From an uncultured Acetobacteraceae bacterium (lineage in GTDB: Bacteria > Pseudomonadota > Alphaproteobacteria > Acetobacterales > Acetobacteraceae), in the NCBI GenBank assembly GCA_903895595.1, contig CAITUP010000072.1:1-57272 (forward strand): 57,272 bases of DNA. The letters run 5' to 3'. A model generated the notes under the pieces. That model worked only from the letters and a program-made list of their open reading frames with translations, was not told where the DNA came from and made no database searches. Shown here in pieces: positions 17,273 to 25,563 of the stretch (position 1 is the stretch's first letter; each line of letters opens with the position of its first letter). The position numbers and the translations under genes are program-made.

Positions 17273-18511
17273 TCAGATCCGCCGCTTGGTGTGCACCACG
17301 CCGCTTTTCTCCAGCGCCGCGATTTCCTCGGCGGTGTAGCCCAACTGGCCGAGGATGTCGTTCCCGTCCTGCGCGAATTTCGGCGGCGGGCGGCGGGTGC
17401 CGCCTTTGGTCCGGCTGAACTTGATCGGCGTGCCGATGCCTTTGTACCAATCCAGTTCCGTCACCATTTCCCGGTGCGCGGTATGCGGGGCGGCCATGGC
17501 TTCGTCCACGGGCAACACCGGTCCGGCGGGGACGCCGTTGCGGATCAGCCGCAGGGCCAGTTCCTTGCCGTCGTGCTGAGCGAACGCTTCCGCCAGGATC
17601 AACGTAAGCGCGACACGATTGACGTTCCGTTCGCCGTTGTTGGCGAAGCGCGGATCGTCGGCCAGGTCCGGTCGCCCGACAATTTCGGACAATTTTCGGA
17701 ACTGCCCGTTATTGCCGCTGGCGATGAAGATGTCGCAGGTCTTGGTAGGATATTTGTCGTACGGCACCAGATTGGGATGCGGATTGCCGGTCCCCTTCGG
17801 CCGCGCGCCGTTCAGGAAGTAGTTCGGCGCTTGCGGATGCAGCAGCGCCATGCCGCAATCGTACAGCGTCATATCCAGATACTGCCCGAGGCCGGACGTT
17901 TTCCGCTCATGCAGCGCCATCAGAATGCCGATGGCGGAATATAGGCCGGTGCCCATATCGACGATCGCCGTGCCGAGCCGCATGGGGCCGGTGGTCTGGT
18001 CGCCATTGACGCTCATGAGGCCCGTCATTGCCTGGAGAATCGCGTCGTAGCCAGGCAGACCGCCGAGCGGACCGTCGGGGCCGAAGCCGGAGATGCGGCA
18101 ATGGATGAGGCCGGGGAAGCGCTTGGCCAGCACGTCTTCGTACCCGATTCCCCATTTTTCCAGCGAGCCCGGCTTGAAGTTTTCGATCAGAACGTCGGCG
18201 GTTTCCAGCAGCCGCATCAGGATCGCTTGACCCTCCGGCTTGCCGATATCCAGCGCCATGGCGCGCTTGTTGCGGTTGACGCCGATGAAGTAGCTGGCGT
18301 CGCCTTCATGGAAGGGGGGGCCCCAGTCGCGCACTTCGTCGCCTTGCGGCGGTTCGACCTTGATGACTTCGGCGCCGTGATCGGACAGCACCATGGTGCA
18401 GTAAGGCCCACCCAGCACGCGGGTGAGGTCCACGACCTTGATGCCTGCCAGCGCACCGGCGGTACGCGCCAAACCCTTGCCGGCGACCGCCGGTTTCACT
18501 GATCCATCCAT
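17273..18511 (-). CDS. CaiB/BaiF family (class III) CoA-transferase
   Basis: This 412-aa protein shows GIKVVDLTRVLGGPYC near residue 24, VEPPQGDEVRDWGPP, VNRNKRAMALDIGKPEGQ and the catalytic Asp in LPGYDAILQAMTGLM. The late GNNGQFRKLSEIVGRPDL and GVPAGPVLPVDEA segments are typical of succinyl-CoA- or formyl-CoA-dependent members. Its acid substrate is not known. It is 48 nt downstream of the dienelactone hydrolase gene and 24 nt upstream of the glycosyltransferase gene, so it may be co-transcribed with both, although the three functions do not form an obvious pathway. Confidence 0.9.
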   Translation of the reverse strand: MDGSVKPAVAGKGLARTAGALAGIKVVDLTRVLGGPYCTMVLSDHGAEVIKVEPPQGDEVRDWGPPFHEGDASYFIGVNRNKRAMALDIGKPEGQAILMRLLETADVLIENFKPGSLEKWGIGYEDVLAKRFPGLIHCRISGFGPDGPLGGLPGYDAILQAMTGLMSVNGDQTTGPMRLGTAIVDMGTGLYSAIGILMALHERKTSGLGQYLDMTLYDCGMALLHPQAPNYFLNGARPKGTGNPHPNLVPYDKYPTKTCDIFIASGNNGQFRKLSEIVGRPDLADDPRFANNGERNVNRVALTLILAEAFAQHDGKELALRLIRNGVPAGPVLPVDEAMAAPHTAHREMVTELDWYKGIGTPIKFSRTKGGTRRPPPKFAQDGNDILGQLGYTAEEIAALEKSGVVHTKRRI

Positions 18512-18559
18512 CGGGATGCTTTCTCCTTGGTGGCCGCTGTTTACCTCAGGTCGCGTCGC

Positions 18560-19258
18560 CTATGCCAGCGCCGCGACGAGGGCCTCCGCGCTGCGCCCAT
18601 TGGCGATCGCCGCCGACCGGCCGTCCCAATGGATGCCGTTCACCCGAGCGAAAGCGTGGTCGGCGTTGGGATAGTTGTAGCAGCGGATATGCGGATGGCC
18701 GGCGGTATCCGCGACGACCTTGGCTCGGCCCTCGGCCGGGAAGTACTCGTCCTTGTCGGCGATGTGTATCAGCAGCGGCTTCGTCACCTTGCCAGCGTCC
18801 GCCAGCAGCCCGTCCAACCCGACACCGTAATAGGAAATATTCACATCCGAGTCGGACTGTTCCGCCATCATGAATGCCAGCCGGCCGCCGAGGCAGTAGC
18901 CCATCGTGCCGACTTTGCCGTTGGCACCGTCCATTTTACGGGCGGCGGCGACGGTGGCTTTCAGGTCCTCGATCCCCTTGACCTGATCGAACGCCTGGAA
19001 CAGCTCGAACGCGCGCTTCCATTCCGCATCGGTCTTGTCGGTGATGTCGATCCCGGGTTCGATGCGCCAGAACAGGTCGGGGCAAACGGCGATGAAGCCC
19101 ATGTCGGCGACCCAGGCGGCGGTGTCGCGCATCGCCTGGTTCACGCCGAAGATTTCCTGGATCAGGACGACGACGCCGGTGGGCTTGGTTTTCGGCGTGT
19201 GGACATAGGCGGAAAAGGTCCCGCTGCCGTCGGTCGCGGAAATGACGATGCTTGCCAT
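18560..19258 (-). CDS. Dienelactone hydrolase family protein
   Basis: This 232-aa alpha/beta hydrolase has the complete Cys-Asp-His triad of dienelactone hydrolases: C122 in MGYCLGGRL, D170 in ADKDEYFP and H201 in NADHAFAR, at almost the classical ClcD positions. The oxyanion segment IQEIFGVN is near residue 34. Family members open carboxymethylenebutenolide to maleylacetate; many chromosomal paralogues have other ester substrates. A maleylacetate-reductase-like gene is present at 46417 but far away, so a shared chloroaromatic pathway is speculation. Confidence 0.9.
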   Translation of the reverse strand: MASIVISATDGSGTFSAYVHTPKTKPTGVVVLIQEIFGVNQAMRDTAAWVADMGFIAVCPDLFWRIEPGIDITDKTDAEWKRAFELFQAFDQVKGIEDLKATVAAARKMDGANGKVGTMGYCLGGRLAFMMAEQSDSDVNISYYGVGLDGLLADAGKVTKPLLIHIADKDEYFPAEGRAKVVADTAGHPHIRCYNYPNADHAFARVNGIHWDGRSAAIANGRSAEALVAALA

Positions 19259-19317
19259 GGCGTTTTGCTCCCGTGTCGCGTGAATGACGGGAGCAGAATA
19301 GCGCGTTTTGCTTCCAC

Positions 19318-19348
19318 CGTCATGGTCGGGTCGAGCCAGACCATGACG
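19318..19348. repeat. Palindromic REP-like repeat, family B copy 2
   Basis: A perfect 10-bp inverted repeat (CGTCATGGTC / GACCATGACG) with an 11-nt loop lies between the dienelactone hydrolase start and the ornithine decarboxylase stop at 19362. It is a diverged relative of the copies at 7-29 and 56994-57014, and may act as terminator for the decarboxylase transcript. Confidence 0.65.
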
Positions 19349-19361
19349 GGGAAGGCAAGCG

Positions 19362-20492
19362 TCAGATATAATGTTCCGCCAACGGCGCGAACCCGTTGAA
19401 CCGCTGGCTCGCGTAGGTGGTCACGTAAGCCCCGGTGGACAGCAGTTCCACCCGGTCCCCCGACCGCAGCGCCAACGGCAGGCGGTAGTTGGATTTCTCA
19501 TAGAGAATATCCGCCCCATCGCAGGTCGGCCCGGCGATCGACACCGGCCCGGTCGCGCCGCCGTCGTGCGGAGTCACGATGCGGTACTTGATCGCCTCGC
19601 CTTCGGTTTCCGCCAGACCGCCGAAGCGTCCGATATCGAGGTAAACCCAGCGCACGGGGGCGGTTTTGTCGCGTTGGCTGACCAGCACGACTTCCGCCGA
19701 AACCACACCCGCGTCGCCCACCACGAAGCGGCCGGGTTCGACCACCATTTCCGGCAGATTGTTGCCGAAGCAGGCCGACATCGCCCCCATGATCGCTTGG
19801 CTGAACTGGTCGATCTCCGGCACGTCTTCGCGGTAACGGGTCGGGAACCCGCCGCCGAGGTTCATCATGCGCAGCTTCACGCCCGCATCCATCAGATCGG
19901 TGAACAGCATACCCACCTTGGCGATGGCGATTTCGTACGCACGTGTCGTCGTCTGCTGGCTGCCGACATGGAACGACAGGCCATAGGGGTCCAGCCCAAG
20001 GTCGCCGGCCTGTATCATGAGGTCGCGCGCGCTCTCGATCGTCGTGCCGAATTTGCGCGACAACGGCCAGTCCGCACCTTCGTTTTCCACGAGGATACGG
20101 CAGTACACGCGCGCACCCGGGGCGTGCTGGGCAAGCTTCAACAGCTCTTCTTCCGAGTCGAACGCGAACATGCTGACGCCCGCTTCATGCGCGCGCTGGA
20201 TCGCCGACACTTTCTTGATGGTATTGCCGAAGCTGATAGAGGCCGGCAGCGCTCCGGCGGCCAAGCAGATCTCGATTTCTTCGATGCTGGCGGCGTCGAA
20301 GAAGCTGTTCAGCCCCACCAGACGTTCCAGAATCGGGGCGGCCGGATTGGCCTTAACAGCGTAATAAATGCGCGCCAGCGGCAGCGCATGCTGCAACGCG
20401 CGGAAATTCGATTCCACGCGGTCGACATCGAGCACCAGACACGGCGTAGCCGGTTGGTAGTCAGCAAGAAACTGGGCGATTTTGCATGTCAT
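19362..20492 (-). CDS. Ornithine/lysine decarboxylase, fold type III (PLP-dependent)
   Basis: This 376-aa alanine-racemase-fold decarboxylase would make putrescine (or cadaverine). PLP binds K47 in YYAVKANP. FDSEEELLK, the FHVGSQ motif and NLGGGFPTRY (phosphate loop) follow, and the active-site Cys is C324 in GPTCDGADIL. Size and motifs match the short bacterial ODC/LDC group common in Alphaproteobacteria. The start is MTCKIAQF with AGGGGG upstream; the frame is open further up but without homology. The upstream leader contains a possible coupled short reading frame (see 20506-20640). Confidence 0.93.
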   Translation of the reverse strand: MTCKIAQFLADYQPATPCLVLDVDRVESNFRALQHALPLARIYYAVKANPAAPILERLVGLNSFFDAASIEEIEICLAAGALPASISFGNTIKKVSAIQRAHEAGVSMFAFDSEEELLKLAQHAPGARVYCRILVENEGADWPLSRKFGTTIESARDLMIQAGDLGLDPYGLSFHVGSQQTTTRAYEIAIAKVGMLFTDLMDAGVKLRMMNLGGGFPTRYREDVPEIDQFSQAIMGAMSACFGNNLPEMVVEPGRFVVGDAGVVSAEVVLVSQRDKTAPVRWVYLDIGRFGGLAETEGEAIKYRIVTPHDGGATGPVSIAGPTCDGADILYEKSNYRLPLALRSGDRVELLSTGAYVTTYASQRFNGFAPLAEHYI

Positions 20493-20761
20493 CGCACCGG
20501 GCCCCCTATTGAGCGCCCGCCTGAGTAAGGCGACGGGCGGAGTTGACGAAACGGTCGAACGAACCAGCGACCAAACGATTGCCAGAACGCTTGACGTCGT
20601 TGCGTAACCACAGAGGGCCAGAGGCACGTGCGTTGCTGCGTGGGGGCCATCTAAGACCCCACCCCCCCCCATGCAATAGGAAAATCGGACCTCGACTCAG
20701 TTTTTTTTCGCGGGTACGACCGTCGCGCCACGATCCGCCGCCCCCAGGCCAGGAAAACGCC
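20493..20761 (-). promoter_or_regulatory. Leader region of ornithine decarboxylase with possible upstream reading frame
   Basis: This 269-bp gap lies between the divergent decarboxylase and YihY-like genes. On the minus strand a protein-like frame runs through LWLRNDVKRSGNRLV and SFDRFVNSARRLTQAGAQ to a TAG at 20508-20506. That TAG overlaps the AGGGGG ribosome site 13 nt before the decarboxylase ATG. Polyamine genes are known to be controlled by such leader peptides (E. coli speF) and by the speF RNA motif of Alphaproteobacteria. No good start codon for the leader frame was found, so this is tentative. C9 (20662-20670) and T8 tracts are also present. Confidence 0.35.
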
Positions 20762-21622
20762 GTGCGAAACGCCGCTCTACGCCATGCGCGCCTCGCCGCG
20801 CTTGCCGGTCCCAAGGACATTCTGTGGGCAGCGTTGCGCGCCAGCACCACGGATCGCGTGTCGCTTGCCGCCGCCGGCTGTGCGTTCTGGGGGACAATCG
20901 CGCTGTTTCCCGCCATCGGCGCGCTGATCTCCACCTACGGTCTGGTGTTCGACCCGGCCACCATCATCGCTCACCTGGACCTGCTGGACGACCTGCTGCC
21001 GCCCCCGGCCCTGGAGCTGATCCGGGACCGGGTGCAGTCGTTGGCGAACAACGGAGTCGGCCAGCTCAGCCTGCCTTTGTTGACCAACATCGCCTTCGCC
21101 CTCAGCGGTTCCGCCGCCGGTACCAAAGCCATGCTGTCCGCCCTGAACGTCGTCTACGATGTCCAGGAACAACGCGGTTTCATCCGGTTTCAGCTGATCG
21201 GACTCGGGCTGACCGGTCTGGCGATCGTCGCGGGGGTGGTGGGCCTCATCGGAGTCGTCGTGCTGCCGGCGATACTCGCGTTCATGGGGCTGGCCGCGGG
21301 CGGGGCAGCGCTGATTCACCTCGCCGGACTGGCGGTGGTTCTGTGCGTGTTCGCCAACGCGATCGCGCTGATCTACCGCGTCGGCCCGTCCCGCCAGCGC
21401 CCGCCGTATGCGCCCGTGCTCCCCGGAGCCGGTATCGCAACGCTGCTGTGGCTGATCGCGTCCGCCGCCTTGTCCTCCTACGTGTCCCATATCGGCCGGT
21501 TCGGGGCGACCTACGGACCCATCGGTGCGGTGGTCGGCATCATGCTGTGGTTCTATGTCTCCGCCTATGCGACCCTGCTGGGGGCGGAGGTCAACGCGCG
21601 CCTCGAAACGCGCGCCGGATAA
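20762..21622 (+). CDS. YihY/virulence factor BrkB family membrane protein
   Basis: This 286-aa inner-membrane protein of the YihY/BrkB family (once misread as RNase BN) has about six hydrophobic segments: around AAAGCAFWGTIALFPAIGALI, the FALSGSAAGTKAMLSALN region, two adjacent helices from FQLIGLGLTGLAIVA to VLPAILAFMGLAAGG, then VLPGAGIATLLWLIAS and GAVVGIMLWFYVSAYATLLG ending in EVNARLE, a family signature. Function in the family is not firmly known. The start is taken as GTG at 20762, with AGGA 8 nt upstream; the frame is open upstream but that sequence is low complexity and unlike the family. Confidence 0.85.
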   Translation: MRNAALRHARLAALAGPKDILWAALRASTTDRVSLAAAGCAFWGTIALFPAIGALISTYGLVFDPATIIAHLDLLDDLLPPPALELIRDRVQSLANNGVGQLSLPLLTNIAFALSGSAAGTKAMLSALNVVYDVQEQRGFIRFQLIGLGLTGLAIVAGVVGLIGVVVLPAILAFMGLAAGGAALIHLAGLAVVLCVFANAIALIYRVGPSRQRPPYAPVLPGAGIATLLWLIASAALSSYVSHIGRFGATYGPIGAVVGIMLWFYVSAYATLLGAEVNARLETRAG

Positions 21623-21672
21623 TCGCCCTCGCCCATTTTGCCTCCCCCATCCTTGCCTTAAGGAGCCGCCGT

Positions 21673-23220
21673 ATGGCCGCCTGGAACCACGGCTACGTGA
21701 CCGACATTCCCTACACGCCGCAATTCCACCGGGAAACCACGCCCAACTGGCTCGCCATCGCCGCCCTGCTGCTCGGCCACCGCCCGCCGGATCTGGCCAA
21801 GCCCTTCGCCTATGCCGACATCGGCTGTGGCCCGGGCCTGACCGCGCTGACCGTCGCCGCCACATCGCCGCATGCCGATGTCTGGGCGTTCGACTTCAAC
21901 CCGGCCCATATCGAGTCCGGCCGAGCGATGGCCGAAGCGGCGGGGCTGACCAACATCCACTTCGTGGAGGCATCGTTCGACGATATCGCGGCCATGCCAG
22001 CCGGCACCTTGCCCGCGTTCGATTTCATGGCGGCCCACGGCGTGCTGAGTTGGGTGTCGCAGGAAAATGCCGCGACGCTGATCCGGGTCATGGGCCAGCG
22101 GCTGCGGCCCGGCGGTTTGGCCTATGTCAGCTACAACACTGGAGCCGGGTGGGCCGGCATGGAGCCGCTGCGTCGCCTGATGCATCAGGTCGGGCAGGGG
22201 ACCAACCTCCGCTCCGACCTCGCGGTGCCGGCGATGTGGGATTTTCTGGACCGGCTGAAACAGGGCGGCGCCAGCTATTTCCAGGCGCACCCGAACCTTG
22301 AGACCCGGCTGGAGCAGATGCGCCGCCAGGACCCCCGCTACCTCGCGCACGAGTTCCTCAACGAGCACTGGCGCACGCTCCAGTGCGCCGACGTCTTCGC
22401 CGCGATGGCGGATGTCAAATGCACTTTCATCGGCAGCTCGAGCCTGCCGGACAATATCGACGCCTTTTCGGTCCCACCGGGCTTGGCGCCGCTGATGGCG
22501 GAAGCCCGCGACCCGATCATGCGGGAAACATTGCGCGACCTCGCGACCCAACAATCCTTCCGCCGCGACATCTTCCGCCGCGGCACCCCCACGATGCCGC
22601 AACCGGAACATCACGCGCTGCTGGACAAAACGGCCCTCGGCTGGACCGGCCAGACGATCGTCGGCGACGTCATCTTCCGTACCCCGCTGGGCAATATGAC
22701 GGGCAACGCCGAGGCCTACCGGCCTCTGATGGACCGCCTCGAATCCGGCCCGATGACCATCGCGGAGGCACGGTCGGTCGGCGTGTTCCCGAACCTCCCG
22801 TTGGTGGAGCTGCTGCAAGGCATCGCCCTGCTGCTCGGCGGGTTCGCCCATCCGGCGAACCCCGGCGACTCGGCCGCCGCCCGTCAGTCAACCGCGCGGC
22901 TGAACCGCGCGATCGCCGCCGCCAATGCGGCCGGCGCGGAGATTCCCGTTCTGGCGACGTCGGCTCTGGGCACCGCGCCGCGGTTCGACGTGACGGACAC
23001 GCTGATGGCCGGCGATATCCTGGGGGGCATGAAGGCGGACGCCAACACCCTGGGCACCGCACTGGACGCCCATCTGCGCCGCAGCGGCCGGGCCGTGCAA
23101 CGGGAGGGACAGACCGTGACCGATCCGGTGGAAACCCGCGCCCTCGCTGTCGGCGTGGCGCAAACCTTCCTGGTCGAACGGCTCCCCACGCTGCGCCGTC
23201 TGGGGATCGTGGAGGGTTAG
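21673..23220 (+). CDS. Class I SAM-dependent methyltransferase with methyltransferase-regulatory domain
   Basis: This 515-aa protein has a Rossmann methyltransferase domain at about 20-170 with motif I ADIGCGPG (48-55), WAFDFNP as the acidic loop and HGVLSWVSQENA. The following part (about 215-300, DLRSDLAVPAMWDFLD to NEHWRTLQCADVFAAM) matches the regulatory domain (MethyTransf_Reg/PKMT-like) that is often fused to such enzymes in Proteobacteria. The methyl acceptor is unknown; rickettsial relatives methylate outer-membrane protein lysines. AAGGAG lies 8 nt before ATG at 21673. It is 50 nt downstream of the YihY-like gene. Confidence 0.88.
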   Translation: MAAWNHGYVTDIPYTPQFHRETTPNWLAIAALLLGHRPPDLAKPFAYADIGCGPGLTALTVAATSPHADVWAFDFNPAHIESGRAMAEAAGLTNIHFVEASFDDIAAMPAGTLPAFDFMAAHGVLSWVSQENAATLIRVMGQRLRPGGLAYVSYNTGAGWAGMEPLRRLMHQVGQGTNLRSDLAVPAMWDFLDRLKQGGASYFQAHPNLETRLEQMRRQDPRYLAHEFLNEHWRTLQCADVFAAMADVKCTFIGSSSLPDNIDAFSVPPGLAPLMAEARDPIMRETLRDLATQQSFRRDIFRRGTPTMPQPEHHALLDKTALGWTGQTIVGDVIFRTPLGNMTGNAEAYRPLMDRLESGPMTIAEARSVGVFPNLPLVELLQGIALLLGGFAHPANPGDSAAARQSTARLNRAIAAANAAGAEIPVLATSALGTAPRFDVTDTLMAGDILGGMKADANTLGTALDAHLRRSGRAVQREGQTVTDPVETRALAVGVAQTFLVERLPTLRRLGIVEG

Positions 23221-23348
23221 ACCGGGCTGACAATAAAGCGCCGCCGATGGATGCTTTCGCATCGCGCGATCTCGCCCTATGATTGTGGCACGCCACGGTG
23301 GCGCACCGGCCGAACCCGGCACCAGAATGGGGAAGTGACAGCAACCGC

Positions 23349-24722
23349 ATGTCCGCGCGCATACTCATCGTCGACGATGTGCCGGCCAACACGCGGTTGC
23401 TCGAAGCAAGACTGCTGGCCGAATACTACCAGACCGCGACGGCCCGCGACGGCTTCGAAGCGCTGAACATGGCGCGCGACTGGCAGCCGGACCTGATCCT
23501 GCTGGACGTCATGATGCCCGGCATGGACGGGTTCGAGTGCTGCCGCCGCCTGAAAGCCGACGCCGCCACCCGCCACATCCCCGTCGTCATGGTCACCGCG
23601 CTCGGCCAGCCGGCGGAGCGGCTGCGAGGGCTGGAAGCCGGCGCCGACGACTTCCTGACCAAGCCGGTCGAGAGCGACACGCTGATGGCGCGCGTTCGCA
23701 GTCTGGTGCGCCTAAAACGGCTCCTGGACGAATGGCACGCCCGTAGCGAGACAGCGCGGGCGCTCGGCCTCGGCGCCGATCCCTTCGCGATCCCGTCCGT
23801 TGTCGGCACACGCGCACTGGTTGTCGACGACTGGGATGTGAGCGCCGCGACGTCCATGGACGCCCTCCCGCTGGAGGGGATCACGGCCGTACGGGCGCGC
23901 GACGGCAAAGAAGCGATGGCGCTCGCGCAGGAGCAGTCGTTCGACCTGATCGCCATCAGCCTGTCCTTGGCGGGGGAGGACTCGCTGCGTCTGATTTCGG
24001 CGCTGCGCGGCGGCCCCCGCACGCACGAAACGCCTTTGCTGCTGCTGGCCGAACCGGAAGCGCGGGATCAGGTGGTGCGCGCCTTCGAACTGGGGGCCAG
24101 CGACTGGCTAACCCTGCCGGTCGACGAAAATGAACTGCGGGTGCGCGCGCGCAATCAGATACGCCGCAAAATCTACCAGGACCGGCTACGGTCCGATCTC
24201 GGTTCGGCGCTGGAGATGGCGCTGATCGATCCGCTGACAGGGCTCTACAACCAGCGCTATTTGCGCCGCCATCTGGCGGGGCTGGTGGACGGCGGGCAGG
24301 GCAACCAACTGTCGGTGCTGATGGTCGATGTCGATTTTTTCAAGCGGGTCAACGACAACCACGGACACTCGACCGGCGACAAGGCGCTGCGGCTGATCGC
24401 CGACACACTCCGCACGAATACGCGCGTGTTCGACAGTCTGGCGCGCTACGGCGGGGAGGAGTTCGTCGTGGTGATGCCGGGTGCGGACCAGGACGACGCG
24501 ATGCTGGCCGCCGAACGGCTGCGCGCCGCGGTGGAAAGCGCCGTCTTCAACGCGCCATCGGGTGAGCCGCTGCCGTTGACCGTGAGTGTCGGGATCGGCT
24601 GCGCGGCAGGCCGCACGACGACGCCCGAAGCGTTGCTGAATACGGCGGACACGGCGCTCTACGCGGCGAAGGCAGCCGGGCGCAACCGTGTCATGATGGG
24701 CGCGCTGCCGGCTGTCGGATAA
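23349..24722 (+). CDS. pleD: PleD-like response regulator diguanylate cyclase (REC-REC-GGDEF)
   Basis: This 457-aa protein has PleD architecture. The first receiver domain carries acidic D9-D10, phospho-acceptor D53 (LLDVMMPG) and K in FLTKPVES. The second receiver (about 155-280) is degenerate. The C-terminal cyclase domain has the active-site GGEEF at 368-372 and the inhibitory c-di-GMP site RVFD at 359-362 with the correct five-residue spacing. Phosphorylation of D53 by a histidine kinase should drive dimerisation and c-di-GMP synthesis with product inhibition retained. No kinase or DivK gene is adjacent. It is convergent with rpmG, the two stops lying in one palindrome. Confidence 0.92.
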   Translation: MSARILIVDDVPANTRLLEARLLAEYYQTATARDGFEALNMARDWQPDLILLDVMMPGMDGFECCRRLKADAATRHIPVVMVTALGQPAERLRGLEAGADDFLTKPVESDTLMARVRSLVRLKRLLDEWHARSETARALGLGADPFAIPSVVGTRALVVDDWDVSAATSMDALPLEGITAVRARDGKEAMALAQEQSFDLIAISLSLAGEDSLRLISALRGGPRTHETPLLLLAEPEARDQVVRAFELGASDWLTLPVDENELRVRARNQIRRKIYQDRLRSDLGSALEMALIDPLTGLYNQRYLRRHLAGLVDGGQGNQLSVLMVDVDFFKRVNDNHGHSTGDKALRLIADTLRTNTRVFDSLARYGGEEFVVVMPGADQDDAMLAAERLRAAVESAVFNAPSGEPLPLTVSVGIGCAAGRTTTPEALLNTADTALYAAKAAGRNRVMMGALPAVG

Positions 24723-24736
24723 GGGAAAAACCCTTA
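24720..24736. terminator. Compact palindrome containing both stop codons of convergent pleD and rpmG
   Basis: TAAGGG and CCCTTA form a perfect 6-bp stem around AAAAA. The first three bases are the stop of the cyclase gene; the last three are the complement of the rpmG stop. It could serve as a two-way terminator, although no long T tract follows on either strand. Confidence 0.5.
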
Positions 24737-24901
24737 CTTAATCTTCGCTTCCTTGAACGGGACGTGCTTGCGCACGACCGGATCGTATTTCTTCAGCTCG
24801 AGCTTGGTCGTGCTGCTGCGGGCGTTCTTCTTCGTGACGTAGAAGAAGCCGGTGTCGGCGGTGGAGATCAGCTTGATCTGCACGGTGTTGGTTTTGGCCA
24901 T
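24734..24901 (-). CDS. rpmG: 50S ribosomal protein L33
   Basis: This 55-aa basic protein begins [13 protein letters not shown] and continues with [12 protein letters not shown], the L33 signature, then [15 protein letters not shown] and a Lys-rich end. It lacks the zinc CxxC pairs, so it is the Cys-less form usual in Proteobacteria. Length is exactly that of the family. The frame stays open upstream to 25015 but the additional residues do not match L33. Confidence 0.97.
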   Translation of the reverse strand: MAKTNTVQIKLISTADTGFFYVTKKNARSSTTKLELKKYDPVVRKHVPFKEAKIK

Positions 24902-25262
24902 GGTTCGGTCCTGGAAAACATGCGGAGGGCGCGCCCCAGGCCCGTCGGTCCGAAGCGCGCGAAGGCCGGCAAAATGCGCATGCGCGCGGCTGGGGTCAAG
25001 CGGTATAATCGGCACCCCGCTCTCTTCGCAGGTGCGGCACGATCACGCCGGATAAACCCGAGTCGCATCGCGTCTGGGGCTACCATTTGCCGTCTACCCA
25101 AAAAAATCCTTGAGCCTCTGTTCGAATCCAAGCGAAGCGGTTAAAGTTGCTGTAACGGTGTCCCGAATCGGGTCGTCCTACGGTCTTGCCACTGACGATA
25201 TGGCACCCTCGGGCAGGTTCGAACCCCGTGCCGGCCACTCAAGCACCCCTACAGGAGGCAAC
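24902..25262. promoter_or_regulatory. Divergent upstream region of rpmG and the HU gene
   Basis: This 361-bp gap must hold promoters for rpmG (leftward) and HU (rightward). AGGAGG at 25254-25259 is the HU ribosome site. A T-arm-like GGTTCGAACCCC occurs at 25216-25227, and TGCCA/TGGCA flanks a 9-nt loop just before it, but no acceptor stem can be built, so it is not called as a tRNA. No coding region can be supported. Confidence 0.5.
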
Positions 25263-25532
25263 ATGTCGAAAGCGTTTATCACCCGCGTTATCCAGGAATC
25301 CGCCGAACTGACGGGCGCCGCCGCCAACCGCGCCGCGGGCGACCTGATGGAAGCGATCGTCAAGGAATTGAAGAAGTCCGGCAAGTTCACGCTGCCCAGC
25401 TTCGGCACGTTCACCGTGCGCAAGACCAAGGCTCGCAAGGGTTTGAACCCCCGCACCGGCGAGGCCATCAAGGTGAAGGCCGGCAAGACCGTGCGCTTCA
25501 AGGCCTCTCCCACGCTGAAGAAGGCGGTCTAA
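25263..25532 (+). CDS. HU family DNA-binding protein
   Basis: This 89-aa nucleoid protein has HU/IHF features: the N-terminal MSKAFITRVIQESAEL helices, the beta-hinge FTLPSFGTFTVRKTKARKG, the arm signature NPRTGEAIKVKAGKTV (with the Pro that inserts into the minor groove) and a basic C-terminus ending LKKAV. It binds and bends DNA with little sequence preference. AGGAGGCAAC directly precedes the ATG, consistent with high expression. It is transcribed towards an MFS gene 31 nt further on, but the two are not functionally related. Confidence 0.95.
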   Translation: MSKAFITRVIQESAELTGAAANRAAGDLMEAIVKELKKSGKFTLPSFGTFTVRKTKARKGLNPRTGEAIKVKAGKTVRFKASPTLKKAV

Positions 25533-25563
25533 CGGCCGTTTACACGACAAGGCGAGGCCGGCG

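Noticed and set aside
20662-20670. C9 tract as a phase-variation switch for ornithine decarboxylase
   Set aside because: It lies well upstream of the supported start codon, so length changes would not alter the reading frame.
25170-25245. tRNA-like sequence upstream of the HU gene (GGTTCGAACCCC with a preceding TGCCA/TGGCA stem)
   Set aside because: The anticodon-like loop has 9 nt, the T stem has mismatches, and no 7-bp acceptor stem can be paired. Treated as chance or a remnant.
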